Source of the DNA: Phaeosaccion multiseriatum | Lineage: Eukaryota; Ochrophyta, other classes | Reading direction: 5' to 3' | DNA length: 64,000 bases | NCBI GenBank assembly: GCA_965112735.1 | Contig: OZ218958.1 | Coordinates: 930,001 to 994,000, forward strand | In this document: positions 10,590 to 23,600 of the stretch, piece after piece | How positions within the stretch are numbered: position 1 is the stretch's first letter | Layout: every line of letters starts with the position of its first letter | The notes under the pieces: generated by a model | What the model saw: only the letters and a program-made list of their open reading frames with translations | Told to the model about the DNA's origin: nothing | Databases searched by the model: none | Program-made: the position numbers and the translations under genes

Positions 10590-13500
10590 ATGAAGTCTGC
10601 TCAGCTGTTTTGCGCAAGCATCTTGAGCGCGTCGCGGACGCCAGCCTCGCTGGCCTTCGTCCTTTCCTCGCCGCCCCAGCAGGTGGAGCAGAGGGCAGAC
10701 AAAGGGAGGCGAGCAACAGGAACAAACAATCGCTCCCTACTTCAACACTCTCCCGACCTCTACTCTTCTCCTTCTTCACTCAAGGCATTAACAATAGCGC
10801 AGCTCCTCGTGGAGCCTCTGTAGCTCTAACTCCATCGCCCCACCTCCGGCCCTGGCTCTCGCCCCGCTGGCTCGTGATCCTACATTATTATTACTCAGGC
10901 GAAGGCGGGGGCGGAGGGCCCAGCAGTCCGCTTCCGCTCCACCACCACCACGACGACTTCTCCTCCTTCTGCCACGGCTCTGGGTACCAGCAAGACGACT
11001 CTACCAATCCCATTCCCCGACTTTGTGGAGCACCTAGACTTGAGCGATACGGAGGATGATGAGTCGTCCAGGAGCTTTTTCCGACACTTTCCGACGAGTA
11101 CCATGATGTTGGACGATGATCCCTTGGTACGTCGTCCTCATCTCTCCCGGCCTTGGTACCCTAATGGGTACATCCCGGCCTTACTTGGTTTATGGTCACT
11201 TTTATCTCCTTGTTGATCGCCTTACCTCTGGGCCTGTATCTTCTGCCGCCTGTCTCCTCCTCTCGTGGAATCAGATCAAGCAGCTCCGGGCCAAGGGCTT
11301 CAAGCCGGGGCTCACAGAGACGGACAAAGAGTACGCACTGACCTTCCCCATTGACTTGGTGAGCCGAGGAGAGTGAGGAGTCGCGTAGTCCCTTGGGGAG
11401 GGAGGAGGCGGGGTTAGCTGTGTGTAGTCAACAAGCAACAAAAGCACGCACCAGAAGGTTCGAAAGCAATCCACCAAAACTGATATCGACGACTCCTCTC
11501 TCCATTCTATTCTATGCGCATTGTATTATTGCCACCACTCATACAGCCAGCTCCAGAGCACATACGCGTAGAAGTCGAGGGACCCGTCCTGACGCTGTCG
11601 CTGCATCGAACAAAGGTGAGTGCTGCCTGCCTGCTGGACGTCGCTTTGATTGTTTGCTTTTGTATCAGTACAGTGTATCGCCTTTGACCACCTCGTATGT
11701 CTATTTTCTGCTACTTGACAATTGTCGCAATGGTGACATAGCCCGGACTATTGACTCTCGTCTCTACTTGCTCTGTGCCGTAACAGGAAGACACTGGGGG
11801 CGGACGCGCTCAGCTCAGCGCTGGCTCCGTGATGAGGAGCTTCATACTACCGGACGGACTTGATACGGTGAGAGGGAGAAGGAGGGGGCTGTGGCCGAGT
11901 CGGAGTAGTGACGGCTGTGGAACGATGGGAGGGAGGAGAAGGAGCAGTGGTGTAGGTGGGCATGGCGTAGCGACCGCGATGGCGATAGCGATGGCGGCAG
12001 CCCGTCTCTCATGGCTTGCGGCTCGAGATTTCTCCCCGACATACTTCCCACACATGCGCAAACCGCCCTCTCCTGGCCTTGCCCTTACGCTGCGCCCGCT
12101 GCCCGCTGATCTAAAAACGCATTGGAATGGGAGCGAAGGATGAGATGACCAAGACCGTCGTGCGAGGCAAGCTACTGCTCACCTTCCCCAAGACATCCGA
12201 CTTCGCCGCCCCTCCGCCCGGCTCCACGAAGGAGCAGCAGCAGGAGTACCCGCAGGAGGGTAGGGTCTGGCACTGGTTCGACGAAGAAGAGGGCGACGCT
12301 CTCTTACACGCTTACTATGAGGTGAGCAAGCGCAAGCTTCAGCGTTTGTCTCGTCTGCTTGAGTCGTGCGAGGGAAGCAAGGGCAGCGGGTACACACACG
12401 ACTGGTAGCAAGTGCGAATGCGATAAGCAAGCGACCAGAAGGATGACTAATGGCAATCCTCGCGCATACGCTGCTTCGCTCCTTCCCTTCCTCGCTCCCT
12501 CCGCCTCCTTCCCTCCAATGCCATTCCCTGCCATCCCCTGTATACCCATCTCTCTCTGCAGCCGGAGGGGAGCAGGCCGGAAGTGGAGGAACGTACCGGG
12601 ACCATTCCCGTCCCCTCCCAGTCGGACCTTCACCTCAACATGAGGTCGTCGCCACCGCAGCCGCAGAAAGGACGGCGAATGACGAGGGTCGAGGCAAGCC
12701 ACAGAGCGAACATGGCCGTCTCGTGGCACGCAAATCACAAGAAGCAGGTGCGTACGTTCGTGCGTGCGCGTGCGTTTTTCTAACATCTCACCGCGGCTCT
12801 GTTTCTCCACTTCTGCTGCTTCGACTGCTGCGTTGCGTGCGTGCGTGCGTGCGTGCATGGTCTAGGTGTGGTGAATCAACAACACGTGGTGCATCAACTC
12901 ACCAACTATCCAAGTACCCAACTACTCATCCTATCCAACTCTCTGTGTTCCATCAGAGCGAGTACTACTTACTGGACGTGGCACTGCCCATGGGCACGAG
13001 GAGAGGAGACGTGAGTCTGTCCCTCGACACGCACCCCTGGGAAGGCGTGCAGGCTTTCCGTAAGGTGCACGCCAAGGACCACTTCGTTCTCAAGGTCAGA
13101 AGTCAGAGGGTGGAGGACGAGAGAAAGAGGCGAAGAAGGCCCCAATCTTCCCCTCCTCTCGACCGCTGCCCTCCTCTCTCTCGTCCCCTCCACTCAGTGC
13201 TGCCGTTTCGCTCCTCTGCGGCTCGTTCATACCTTTTTGTCACTGTACCTGTCTGTTCTCTCGTTGTTCATCTCTCCTTCTCACGCACTCTCGCTCCCTC
13301 TGTCTCTCTCTCCCTCTCTCTGTCTCTCTTTCCCTCTCCCTCTCTCTGTCTCTCTCTCCCTCTCCCTCTCTTTGCCTGACACTGACTACTCCATACTCGC
13401 ACTGACTTCCTGAACTGGTACGACCGCGCTCCCTCCCTTCCTCCCTCCCTCCCTCCCTCCCTCCCTCCCTCCCTCCCTCTAGATCGCCGTCAAGGGCAGG

Positions 13501-13725
13501 GGGGGGCAGCGATACGTCCAGCTGCCGGCCGATGTGAGCACTGTCGAGGGAGACATCACCGCATCCTTCATCAAGGAGTGGAAAGGAGCGCCTCATCGAG
13601 GTGGGGAAAACGAAGGCGAAGGAGAAGGGGAGGGGAGAGGGGAAGCCGTGTCCGGGCTGAGTATCAAGCTGGCAAGAGTGAAGCCGCCGAGCGCCTTCTC
13701 GGAGATGAAAATCCCCATCGCTTGA
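10590..13725 (+). CDS. Small heat-shock protein with two alpha-crystallin domains
   Basis: Nine exons, all introns in phase 0: 10590-10682, 10899-11126, 11275-11358, 11547-11615, 11787-11867, 12139-12321, 12562-12747, 12957-13094, 13483-13725; total 1,305 nt, 434 residues. Domain 1 (about 118-203) shows EYALTFPIDLPAPEHIRVEV, VLTLSLHRTK, SVMRSFILPDGLDT and KLLLTFPK. Domain 2 (about 309-425) shows YYLLDVALPMGTRRGDVSLS, RYVQLPADVS and GLSIKLARVKP. These are the beta strands of the Hsp20/alpha-crystallin fold, an ATP-independent holdase. The N-terminus is Ala/Ser-rich and could be a targeting peptide. The exon 6 acceptor (GAAG) has a weak pyrimidine tract but a good branch point, CTGATCTAA. Exon 1 is the least certain. 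An HSE-like site lies just upstream. Confidence 0.8.
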
Positions 13726-14272
13726 CTGTGAGTGGGTGGGTGGGTGGGTGGGTGGTGTCTTTCGAATAGCACGGATAGGGCACACGAAGCAAGAAGGTGT
13801 TTGGCTAACCTTGTCAGCCATGAGTGAATGGGCCGGCATGGACCACGGGAGCTCAGCAGGGAGCCGTTCCAAATCATGTGTCTCATCACTCCCGATCCAG
13901 TGGCTGCTTACTCACTCACCAGAAGGCAAAGGCGTGTGGAATCAGGGCCAGAGCCACACGAGTAGGCGGCGACCACCAGGAGCGAAGCGAGCAGGGGCCT
14001 TAACAATCTCTTCACTCCAGCATTGTATAGACTCTACTTGTAAGGAAATATTGAAAAAGCTGGACATTAGCTAGCTGTACGCCCAGCCTCAGTGAATCCC
14101 TCGCTGCATCTGTGCCTTGCTTGCCCTGGTGGGCTGCATGAACCACTCAGCCGTCTTGACTTCTATCCCGTCCAACCACTCCAGCCCCTGAGGTCAGTTA
14201 CTCCATTTGCGCGCGCGCATCCAGCCACTGGCAGTCCGGGGCGGTTACATACCCAGCCATATCCAGCAGATG
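13726..14272. other. Intergenic between convergent genes
   Basis: 3' flanks of the heat-shock gene (plus) and ankyrin gene (minus). A short (GGGT)n run lies at 13736-13755. Nothing else supported. Confidence 0.5.
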
Positions 14273-15079
14273 TCACTCCATTCTGGGCGGTAAGATGTGA
14301 GCCACCTTTAAGTTAGCGTACGCAGAGAGTAGCTGGCTCACTACTGTTGTGTCCCCATGTCCCCTGGCGAGATCGAGGGCAGTGAACCCTTCTTCGCTCA
14401 GTTTATCGACGACTGCGTGGGCCGAGAGAAGCATCTCCACCACTGCGGGGTGACCATTACCGCTTGCCCACATGAGCGCAGTCATTTGATAGTCGTCCGC
14501 ATGGTCGACGTCCCCCCCCCCCGTGGTTAATAGCATCTTCAACACGCCGAGCTTTCCGTGCTGACTGGCGGCTATCAAAGGTGTCTTACCCCCAGGCCCT
14601 CCTCCAGTGTTGACAGGCACCCCTTGCCGCAGCAAAAGCCACACAACATCCTTTCGGCCATACTCCGCACCCAAAACAATGGCTGTAGTGCCATCCTCTT
14701 GTATTGGCTGGTCCAAGCTGGCTCGACCGCGCTCCGCGACTAGCTGCGTCATGATGGACTCGATCATTGCAGTCGCTCTCCCGGATCGTATGGCTTGGCA
14801 GAGACGCTTCGACTGCGGGTGTGGAAGTGAGAGGGAGGCAGGAGGGGAAGGAGGGAGCGGCAGAAGGAGGGCAAGTGACACAGACGGAGAAAAGGGGAAA
14901 GAGATTGAACAGAGCGAGAGAGAGAAGGATTCAAAGAGCGACGTGGTCTCAAGTGCAGTCGACGCGGAGTGAGACTTAAGTGGCTTGTACTCCCGCACGA
15001 CATGCCCTCTGTGAACCACAGCCGGTCACTGCAGTGCCTGAGACAGCGTGCTTACCTCGATGGCAAGTTCCTGCTCCAT
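14273..15079 (-). CDS. Ankyrin-repeat protein
   Basis: Two exons on the minus strand: 15056-15079 (MEQELAIE, then GTAAGC) and 14273-14812, phase 0, giving 187 residues. About four ankyrin repeats cover most of the protein: DGTTAIVLGAEYGRKDVVWL, KTPLIAASQHGKLGVLKMLL, MTALMWASGNGHPAVVEMLL and FTALDLARGHGDTTVVSQLL. Such small ankyrin proteins act as protein-binding modules; no enzyme domain is attached. The first 8-residue exon is chosen because it gives an ATG, a good donor and correct phase, but the 243-bp intron between could hide alternatives. Confidence 0.75.
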
Positions 15080-15959
15080 GATTAAAGGCGCTACAGACTT
15101 GAATCAAAGCTCTTTCCCTGGCTCATAGTGGAGAGGTTTGGGGGGGAGACCACAGGCGAGGGGGGGCTGAGGATGGCTGCGTAGTCAACAACAAGACGAA
15201 GCCGATGAGGGTAGCCCTGCCAGGGGGAAGGGGGGCTTCGCGACACACTCGCTCACGAAGAAGCTAGACTACTGAATCGCTCGACTTGCGTTCGACCCTG
15301 TCGGCGGCTAAAAGGGGCCAACAAAGCAAGAGTAGGAGAGGAGGGTGAGCAGCCGACTAGGTACAAGCATCCTCACCGAGCACACGCAATGAAGCCAGAT
15401 CCTTCCTTCCTTCCCCCCCTTGAGCGGCAACTTGCATTACCTGATTGCGGGACCAGCGGGGTACGGGTATTTATACCAGCAGCTACTAGCCTAAGATAAA
15501 GGAGGCTTAGCAGCTTAGAAGCTATACGGAGCAGCACCTCTACGTCTCCTCTCCTAAATAACATATATTTATATGGAGAGGAGAGATAATGAGAGAGAGA
15601 GAGACAATTTTGGAGCGTTAAGTTGGGTCCCGCAATTTGGGGACGGCCACAAGCAAGCAGCCCACGGGCGACGACGCCGACGACGGGCTGTGGGTGGGTT
15701 ATGCGACGCCCCCATCCTGTTGGTGCGTGAGCCAGGACAGTGGCGCCCCTTCTCAACTCCGCCCCATGTAGTTGTCTGGCTGCCCTCCTTGCTGGTGGCG
15801 CGACACGGGCGGAAGGTGCCCTACTGATGGGGTGGGCGACGTGCCCCTCGCCCGCGCGCTCGATTGGGTGCGGTCTCTTATGCCCCTTGTGCGCCGCCTC
15901 TCGGTCATCGTGCCTCCCTTGCTCTGCCTCCCCTGCTGTGCCCCCCACAATACTCGCTG
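15080..15959. other. Gene-free stretch
   Basis: No convincing coding signal on either strand. Includes an AT-rich patch near 15556-15600 (ATATATTTATAT, then GAGA). May hold the ankyrin gene promoter near 15080. Confidence 0.4.
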
Positions 15960-16680
15960 CCCCTCAGACGTATGTCACAAGGCACGCCTTGACCTTCCTG
16001 TCTGATGACGGCTTGGCCGAGAACGAGATCGAGATCGGAGTGAAAGATATCACCACACACACAACCCCGGATCCCCGCGGGCGGCGCTTGCCTCGGCGAG
16101 GACTCCCTGGAGATGATCTTGAATGGAGAAACCATGACCGAGCCCGGGGTGTACACGATGGACAACGGCGCCACGATCAGGGCCTTCAACAACGCCGGGT
16201 CCTGCCAGACAAGCGTGCCGCCCACATGCTTAAGTGCCTGACTGAGGAGGAGGAGCTCCGTTCGGTAGTGCAGCGTCGCCTCAACGAGGCAGGCCCGACA
16301 CCTTTTACTGGTGACCTCGATGCCCTGGACGTGCTGGAGGCTCGTCTCTACACGATGGAGGATCGCGAGCAATGCAAGGCGTAGATTGCCGAGAAGCGTA
16401 CACAGCGAGACCTCTTCGACTCCCCCGCCGGTAGCTGGTGGGCCTCCGTCTACATCACCATCCAGCTCGATTGACGCCAGGAGGTCGAGTGCTGCCACGC
16501 CCACGTCGTGGACCCCACCCTGATCCTCTCCCCCCGCCACGAGGAAGGCGTGGAGCAGTGGAGCGGTGTGCTCCGAGAGACGCAGAGCCTCAAGCTCGAC
16601 AGCGACGGCAAGGCTGTCTGTCAAAAGGGCGCGACGCCATCCTGAGCTCTGTGCGCGACGAGGACTAATACATTGTGGAC
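15960..16680 (+). pseudogene. Decayed coding sequence of unknown family
   Basis: From about 16205 to 16637 one plus-strand frame reads like real protein (CLTEEEELRSVVQRRLNEAG; SWWASVYITIQLD; VVDPTLILSPRHEEGVEQWS) but is cut by stops at 16382-16384 (TAG) and 16472-16474 (TGA). Protein-like sequence also appears in another frame at about 16085-16235 (SLEMILNGETMTEPGVYTMD), showing an earlier frameshift. No intron that removes these breaks is evident. The family is not recognised; it could be a remnant of a mobile element or an old gene. Confidence 0.45.
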
Positions 16681-17613
16681 GGGCCCTGGGGCACTGCCTT
16701 CCCTGCGCGCTGCTCGTCTTGAGTCTACAGCAGCGGCAGGCCAGCCTCCCCGCCTCCCCTCCCCTCCCCAGCAGCGGCAAAGTCAGATGACTAGTCAGAG
16801 GAGTCGTAGTCAAAAAATAAGGTGAATTATTTACAACTGCTTCTGCCCTAGTCTATTTCCCTGCACTTGTTTGTGTCTACCCCTCTTCTCCTCCACCCAC
16901 CCAAGCTGGTGTGACGAGCTCTCTCCTCTCTGCTGAACGAAGAAGCATCAAGCGCCACGGTGCAAGGCATCTATCTCGCTTTAGAGTTCTACTTTATTGT
17001 CCCTCCCCACTCCACTCACTTGCCTTGCCTTGCATTACCATCCACACATACAGTTACTTCTTTTGTCGTTTTGTCGCCTTCCGCAATGAAGGTGGTGAGT
17101 TTGGCCGGGCTCACCCCCTCCAAAAATTTCCCGCTTATGATACAGTGTCCATTCCTCCTCCCAGTCCCTCCCTCTCTCGTGTATGTATCCTGCCTGCCCC
17201 ACACTGTGGCCCTTCATCAGCTCACCCCACCAGCCACCTCCGATTTCCCCTGCTTGCTCCGCTCTGCACTGCTCTGCTCTGCTCTGCTCTGCTCCTCCTC
17301 CGCTCCGTCTCAGCGATGCTCGCCTCGACTCTCTTGCGTTTCTCTCCTCTCCTCTGTGCTTCTCCCCTCTGCAGTTCCGGCTGTGTCAATGCGCTTTCCT
17401 TCCTTCTGTCCTTGACTTTGCTCGCTCTGTGTCTAGCTAGGCAGACACAGCCTGAGAGCAACAAAATGAAAGGCACAGCACCGCGCACCGGTCATTACGA
17501 AGCAAAACAGCATACATGTAAAAAAAAACACCACAGCCGAAGCCAAAAGGGCGGACGCGCCCATAGATACAAAGTACCACAACAACGTTCCTATCCCTCT
17601 CTCTCAAACGTTA
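16681..17613. other. Gene-free stretch
   Basis: Downstream flank of the acyl-CoA synthetase gene (minus). Pyrimidine-rich, with a CTCTG repeat near 17270-17295. No supported gene. Confidence 0.4.
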
Positions 17614-20600
17614 CTACCTCTCTCTATACATACATACGAAGGCAACAAAGCAAACATGACCAAACATGAGCTCACACAGACGCACCTCTTGCAGCTCCTC
17701 CTCCCTGTCTGCGTCCGTTACACCCGTCTCTCCATACAGGTGAAGGAGGTCGCTCATATGCTCCTTGATGACCACGTGGCGCTTCACTGACATCTTCGGC
17801 GTCATCATACCACGCTCCTGAAATAGGCGTACGGGTGGGCAAGCAGAGGGAGGGAGGGAGGGAGGGAGGGAGGCAGGTAGGTAGGGAGGTAGGTAGGGAG
17901 GGAGGGAGGGGAGGGAAGGAGTCAGTGGAGGGAGTGAGTAAGTGGAGAGAGGGAGTGGAGAAAGAGATTTCATTGATTGATGGATCGGACAGGGGGCACT
18001 AAGTGGGTATGCGTGTGGGTGGGCGTGTGCACGCGTGTGGGTGCGGTGCGTGTGTGTGTGTGCAAGGGTGCGCGCGAGTGTGTGTGTGTGCGTGTTGCTT
18101 GTGGGGGAAAGCAAAGTGGTACACATACCGCCGTGAACCCCTCCTCCAGCAGGGTCCAGCTCTTGGGCTGCTCGTAACGCTTGACCTTCTCGAGCCGAAG
18201 CTGAACCTGAGAGAGGCCGGGTGGGGAGTGTCAGGACAGAGGTGTGGGGAGAGTCAGGACAGAGGGCTAGGCGGGTTCAGGACAGAGGCGAGAGCGGAGA
18301 GGATGTAGAAGGCGGGGGGGGGGGGGGGTGAGAAATACACACAAGACTTCCCCTCTGCACCGCGATCTCCCTCCCTCCCCCTGCCTGCCCATATGCCTGC
18401 CTGACCTCTCCTTCGATGAGGTTGTGCACAATGGGATGGGCAGACAGCTCCTGCTTGGTGGCGTCCTGTAGAGAAGAGTAAGTGGGTGCGTGTGTGTGTG
18501 TGAGCGTGGGGGTCGCAACGTTGAGTAAGTGTGTGGGCCTCTTACGCTGGAACTGAAACTAAACGGCCTGGGCGGTATGTGTGTGGTGTGTATGCATGCG
18601 AGTGTGAGTGTGTGTGTGTGTGTGCTCGTACCGGTCCTAGATCGGTCTTCTCCACGGCCCAGGCCCTGATGGCGTCCCAGTCAGGCACCAGCAGAGCGAC
18701 GTTGTAGGGCCTGTTCTCTCCGTACAGAAGAGCCTGAGCCACACGGACGGGACGACAGAGGCATATGGGGGGAGGGAGGGAGAGAGAGAGAACGCGAGAG
18801 AAGGCGGGTGTAAGGGAGAGGGGGCGAGAAAATAGATATGAGAGAAGGCACCACATCACTCTTTCGTCTCACTCACTCATCTCACTCATCTCACCCACTG
18901 ACTCACTCACTCAACCTCTCATCCTCGCACCCTCACTCACACACTCCCACCCACCCACCCCTTCACTTACTCCCTCCACTCACCTGCGTGATGAAGGTGC
19001 TGGCCGCGAGGTCGGCTTCAATGGGTCCGGGCACCACATACTTGCCATTCTCCAGCTTGTACATCTCCTTGATGCGGCCCGTAATCTTAAGGTACTTGCC
19101 CTCCACCAGCATACCGAGGTCCCCGGTCTTGAAGAAGCGCCTCCCTTTGTACTCAAAGAATACCTCTGCAGTGGCCTCGGGCAGGTTGTGGTAGCCCTGG
19201 TAGGTGTGTTGTGGTATGTCAGTGGGTGGGTGGGTGTGGGTGGGTGGGTGGGTGTGGGTGGGTGGGTGTGGGTGGGTGGGTGTGGGTGGGGAGGAGGGGT
19301 GGGCGAGTGTGTGGGTGTGCGGGTGAGTGAGTGAGTGTGGGTGTTTGTTGGAGTCGTCTAAAGAAACTGGAACTGGAACTGGAACGGAAAAAACAATTGG
19401 CACAGTGGTTCTGCTTCGCAGAAGCATTCAGCACTGCTTGACAAAAGCATTCCGTACTGGTTGACACACACTCACAAGCATAACGTTGGGCCCCGACACG
19501 CACACCTCCCCCTCGGCCTCCTCCTGCTGGCAGGGCATTTCCGCCGCGTTGTCCCACACCATCACTGTCTGCCCCTCCAGCATCCTGAGGGAGAGTGGAG
19601 AGGGGATCAAGACAGGCGGGTGGTGAGGTGGGTAGGTGGGTAGGCAGGTAGGTAGGTGGGTAGGTAGTAGGTAGTAGGTAGGTGGTAGGTAGTAAGAAGA
19701 AGGAAGGAAGAAGGAGGGAGGAAGGTAGGAAGGAGGCAGGTAGGGAGGGAGCGAAGGAGGGAGGTCGGCAGGTAGGTATGCAGGTCGCAGTTAGGTAGAA
19801 CGCAGGTAGGTAGGTAGGTAGGTAGGTAGGTAGGTAGGTAGGTAGGTAGGTAGGTATGCAGGTCGCAGTTAGGTAGAACGCAGGTAGGTAGGTAGGTAGG
19901 TAGGTAGGTAGGTAGGTAGGTAGGTAGGTAGGTATGCAGGTCGCAGTTAGGTAGAACGCAGGTAGGTAGGTAGGTAGGTAGGTAGGTAGGTAGGTAGGTA
20001 GGTAGGTAGGTAGGTAGGTAGGTAGGTATGCAGGTCGCAGTTAGGTAGAACGCAGGTAGGTAGGTAGGTAGGTAGGTAGGTAGGTAGGTAGGTAGGTAGG
20101 TAGGTAGGTATGCAGGTCGCAGTTAGGTAGAACGCAGGTAGGTAGGTAGGTAGGTAGGTAGGTAGGTAGGTAGGTAGGTAGGTATGTAGGTAGGTAGGTA
20201 GGTAGGTAGGTAGGTAGGTAGGTAGGTAGGTAGGTAGGTAGGTAGGTAGGTAGGTAGGTAGGTAGGTAGGTATGCAGGTCGCAGTTAGGTAGAACGCAGG
20301 TAGGTAGGTAGGTAGGTAGGTAGGTAGGTAGGTAGGTAGGTAGGTAGGTAGGTAGGTAGGTAGGTAGGTCGGTAGGCAAGTGGGAAGGGGAGGGTCGCGT
20401 GAGGAAAAACAAACCCCCCTGCCAATCGAACCCCCCCCCGCCCCCGTTGCTGTAAGCTGCCTTCCTGTCACCCTCACCTGCCCGTGGTGCCCAGCTTGCG
20501 GTTCTTGAGTCCAGGTGAGTTGACAGAGATGAGGGGCGACGTTTCAGTGAGTCCGTAACCTTCGCAGATCTGAATACCAATGTTCTCGAAGAATTGGAGG

Positions 20601-23600
20601 ACAGGAAGAGGGGTCGCTGCTCCGCCTACGAAACACACCTGAAAGTAGTAGGCAGTATGAAAAGTAGTATGTGTGTAATACAAGGAGTCGGAGTAGTAGC
20701 AGAAGTAGTGGTAGCAGTAGTAGCAGCAGCCAAACAGGAAGGAGGAGGAGGAGGAGGAGGAGGAGGAGGAGAGGGGGTTTACACCATTGACAAGCAACGC
20801 TAAGCACGATGCCACACGCTACCATCCCCCCACCCCCTCTCCCACTCTCCTCCCACCCTTCTCTTGAGCTCTTTCATCCCCATCTTGCTCTTCTTCCCAT
20901 GTCCCCTTCTCCCCCTCTCTGACCTACCCTCATCTGGCCTCCCAGGCGGTCTCTGATCTTGGAGAGCACCAACTTATCGAGCAGTAAGTGTTCATAATGC
21001 AGCATCAGTCCCACTGACTTATCCGACTCCAGCAGGAGGCGGCGGTGGTGACTGGCTTGCACGCTGCGCTTGAAGAGGAACTGCACCAAGGGGCTGCTTG
21101 CAGCCATCTTCATTGGATTGATGATGTTCGAGAGGAGGAGGAAGAGGAGGTGGAGGAGGAGGAAAAGGAGCGAGGAGGAGGAGGAGGAGGAGGGGGGGGG
21201 GAGAAGGAGGAGGAGGCGGAGGAGCAGCAGCAGCAGCAGCAGGAGGAGGAGGAGGAAGATGAGGGACAGTGCACTTGCCAGTGCGTACGATGATGAAACA
21301 CCATGGTGCGGAAGAGCCACACACGGCCGAGCACGAACCCACTTCTCCACTTCCCTTCACTCTCCGCCCCTCCTCCCCTCGCTATCCTTCCCTCTTCTTC
21401 CCTCGCTCTCCTTCAGTACTCTTCCCGCGCCCCCCTTCCCTCCTCTTCGCCCCTACCCCCTCCAATTACCTTCGCGTGAATGCCGTCGTAGATCTTCTTG
21501 AAGAGGGTGGGCACCGAGTACAGAGCAGTAGGCCTCACCTCCTGCGCTCGGTGACAGGAGGAGGAGGAGGAGGAAAGGGGGCGAAGCTCCCGGTCAATTC
21601 ATACAAGCAAACACAGAGTGTGCAGATAAACGCACACAGATACACACCCGTCCCCCGCCCATGTATCATACGCAATTCTTAGGCTGATTCCTATAAGTCA
21701 ATAAATTATCCCTCCCTGGGGATGCCCCTCCTTGCCTGCAGGTTGTCCGGCAGCTTCTCGATGGACTCGGCAATGCCCATGGCGGCACCGTGCCCATGCA
21801 GCACGTGAAGCTCCAGGGTCTGTCCGTAGCAGTGCGCCCAGGGCAGGAAGGAGAGGGAGCGGTCGTGGCAGGAGATGCTGTCCGGGGGAATGACGGAGCG
21901 GAGCCCCGTCACGTTGGAGATGATGTTGGCGTGGCTGTGTGTAGTATGTCAATGGGTGTGAGTGCAGCATGTCAATGGGTGTATGTAGTTATGTCATGTG
22001 TCATGGCGGGTGGGTGCGTAGGAAGGGTGAGTTTGTTCGGGTGGTGGGAAAGGACGAAGAGAGGGAGGGAGGGAGGGAGGGAGGGAAGGTGAGTGAGTGA
22101 GTGAGTGAGTGAGGGGGGCAGGGAGGGAGGGATGGTGAGTGAGTGAGTGAGTGAGGGGGGCAGGGAGGCGTGCATGTCGGGGCTGGGCACTTAATTCAGC
22201 AAAACCAACAAACGCGTCCACCTCTGCTGCGTAACTGACCTCAGCATGACCCCCTTGGGCTTTCCCGTGGTGCCTGATGTGTAGATGAGGGTGGCGATGT
22301 CATCGGGGTGGGGCAGAAAGGGAGGGACGGGGTCCTGTTCGGCAACAGTTGTGGACATGAGCTGCTTGAAACTGTGCGGGGCTGCAAGGTCGGGGGGTTG
22401 GGGGAGGGGAGGAGGAAGGGGACAGGACAGAAGGAGGTCAGACAGAAGGCAAGAGGGAAGGAAGGAACACTCACTCACTCACTCACTCACTCACTTCACT
22501 CACCCACTCCACCCACCCAATCACACACCCACTTCACCTCCACCCACCACTCTCTCACTCTCTCACTCACGCACTCACACTCCACTCACCCACCCACTCA
22601 CTCTACTCCACCCACCACCCGCTCACTCACCCAACCCATCACTCCATCTCCTCCCTCTCTCCCTCCCTCCTACTGTACCCTCACTCGCCTCCCTCCCATT
22701 CCTCAGCCCCCTCCCTCCCTCACCTGTCGGGCTCGCATCGAGGCACCACACACTCTCCAGCTTGCCCTGTACCCCCGCAAAGTGAAACGTCTGATGGTAA
22801 ATGTCCTCCGAGGCCACAAAGAGAGCCTTGGCACCAGAGTCGCTGACAATGTACTGCCAATCCTTCTGCAGCATCTGTTCGTACATGGGTACGAAAGCAG
22901 CACCCAGGCTGTAGGTAGCGTAGGCCAGGATGGCCCACTCCACCCGGTTGTTGCTAATGATGGCCACCTTGTCCCCCCGCTTAATGCCTTGGGAGGCGAG
23001 CGCTGCTCGGCACACATCAACGTCCTTTCCGAAGTCTTTGTACGACATCCACTCGAACTCTCCCTGTGTGTGTTGCGTGTGTGGGGGGGTGCGGGGTGGG
23101 ACAATGGATTGAGCATTGAGGGGAGAAGGGTGGGACGGGAGGGGAGACGAAAGACGGGGGTGGGAGGAGAGGAAGGCGGAGATGTGGTGAGTTCGTGACG
23201 TAAAGCCTCTCATACACATCGCTATACACATCTCAACCCCCTCTCTCTCCATCTCTCTCTGTCCCTCCCGAAAATAGGCAAGGCTTTCCACCCTGTGCTG
23301 CTGCTGCTGCTGCTGCTCTGATGCTGTTGCTGCTGCTTCTTCCCCTCTCACTCTCACCTCCGGGTCCAGCTTGCGTCCGAAGAGCGGTCGGTCAGCAAAG
23401 GACTGTCTGGTGATGAGGTGGAGGTCCACAAGCGTGGTAAAGTCCATGAATTTTGGTGTCTCGTGCACTTCGGGAGCCCCCTTGTCAGTCTTGGCATTAG
23501 CTTTGCTGCTCTGCGAAGCCGGTGAGCCCGCTCTACTCCCAAAACTTCTAAACTGCTTTGGGAAGGTCCCGTCTATTGATGCCACGGGTCCGAAGCGAAA

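Noticed and set aside
15905-16813. Minus-strand ORF of 302 residues as a gene instead of the decayed plus-strand sequence
   Set aside because: No recognisable motif or start context. The plus strand reads more like protein, so the antisense ORF is probably chance, though this is not certain.
19947-20580. Minus-strand ORFs of about 180 residues made of YLPT repeats
   Set aside because: Translation of the (GGTA)n intron array; same in several frames.
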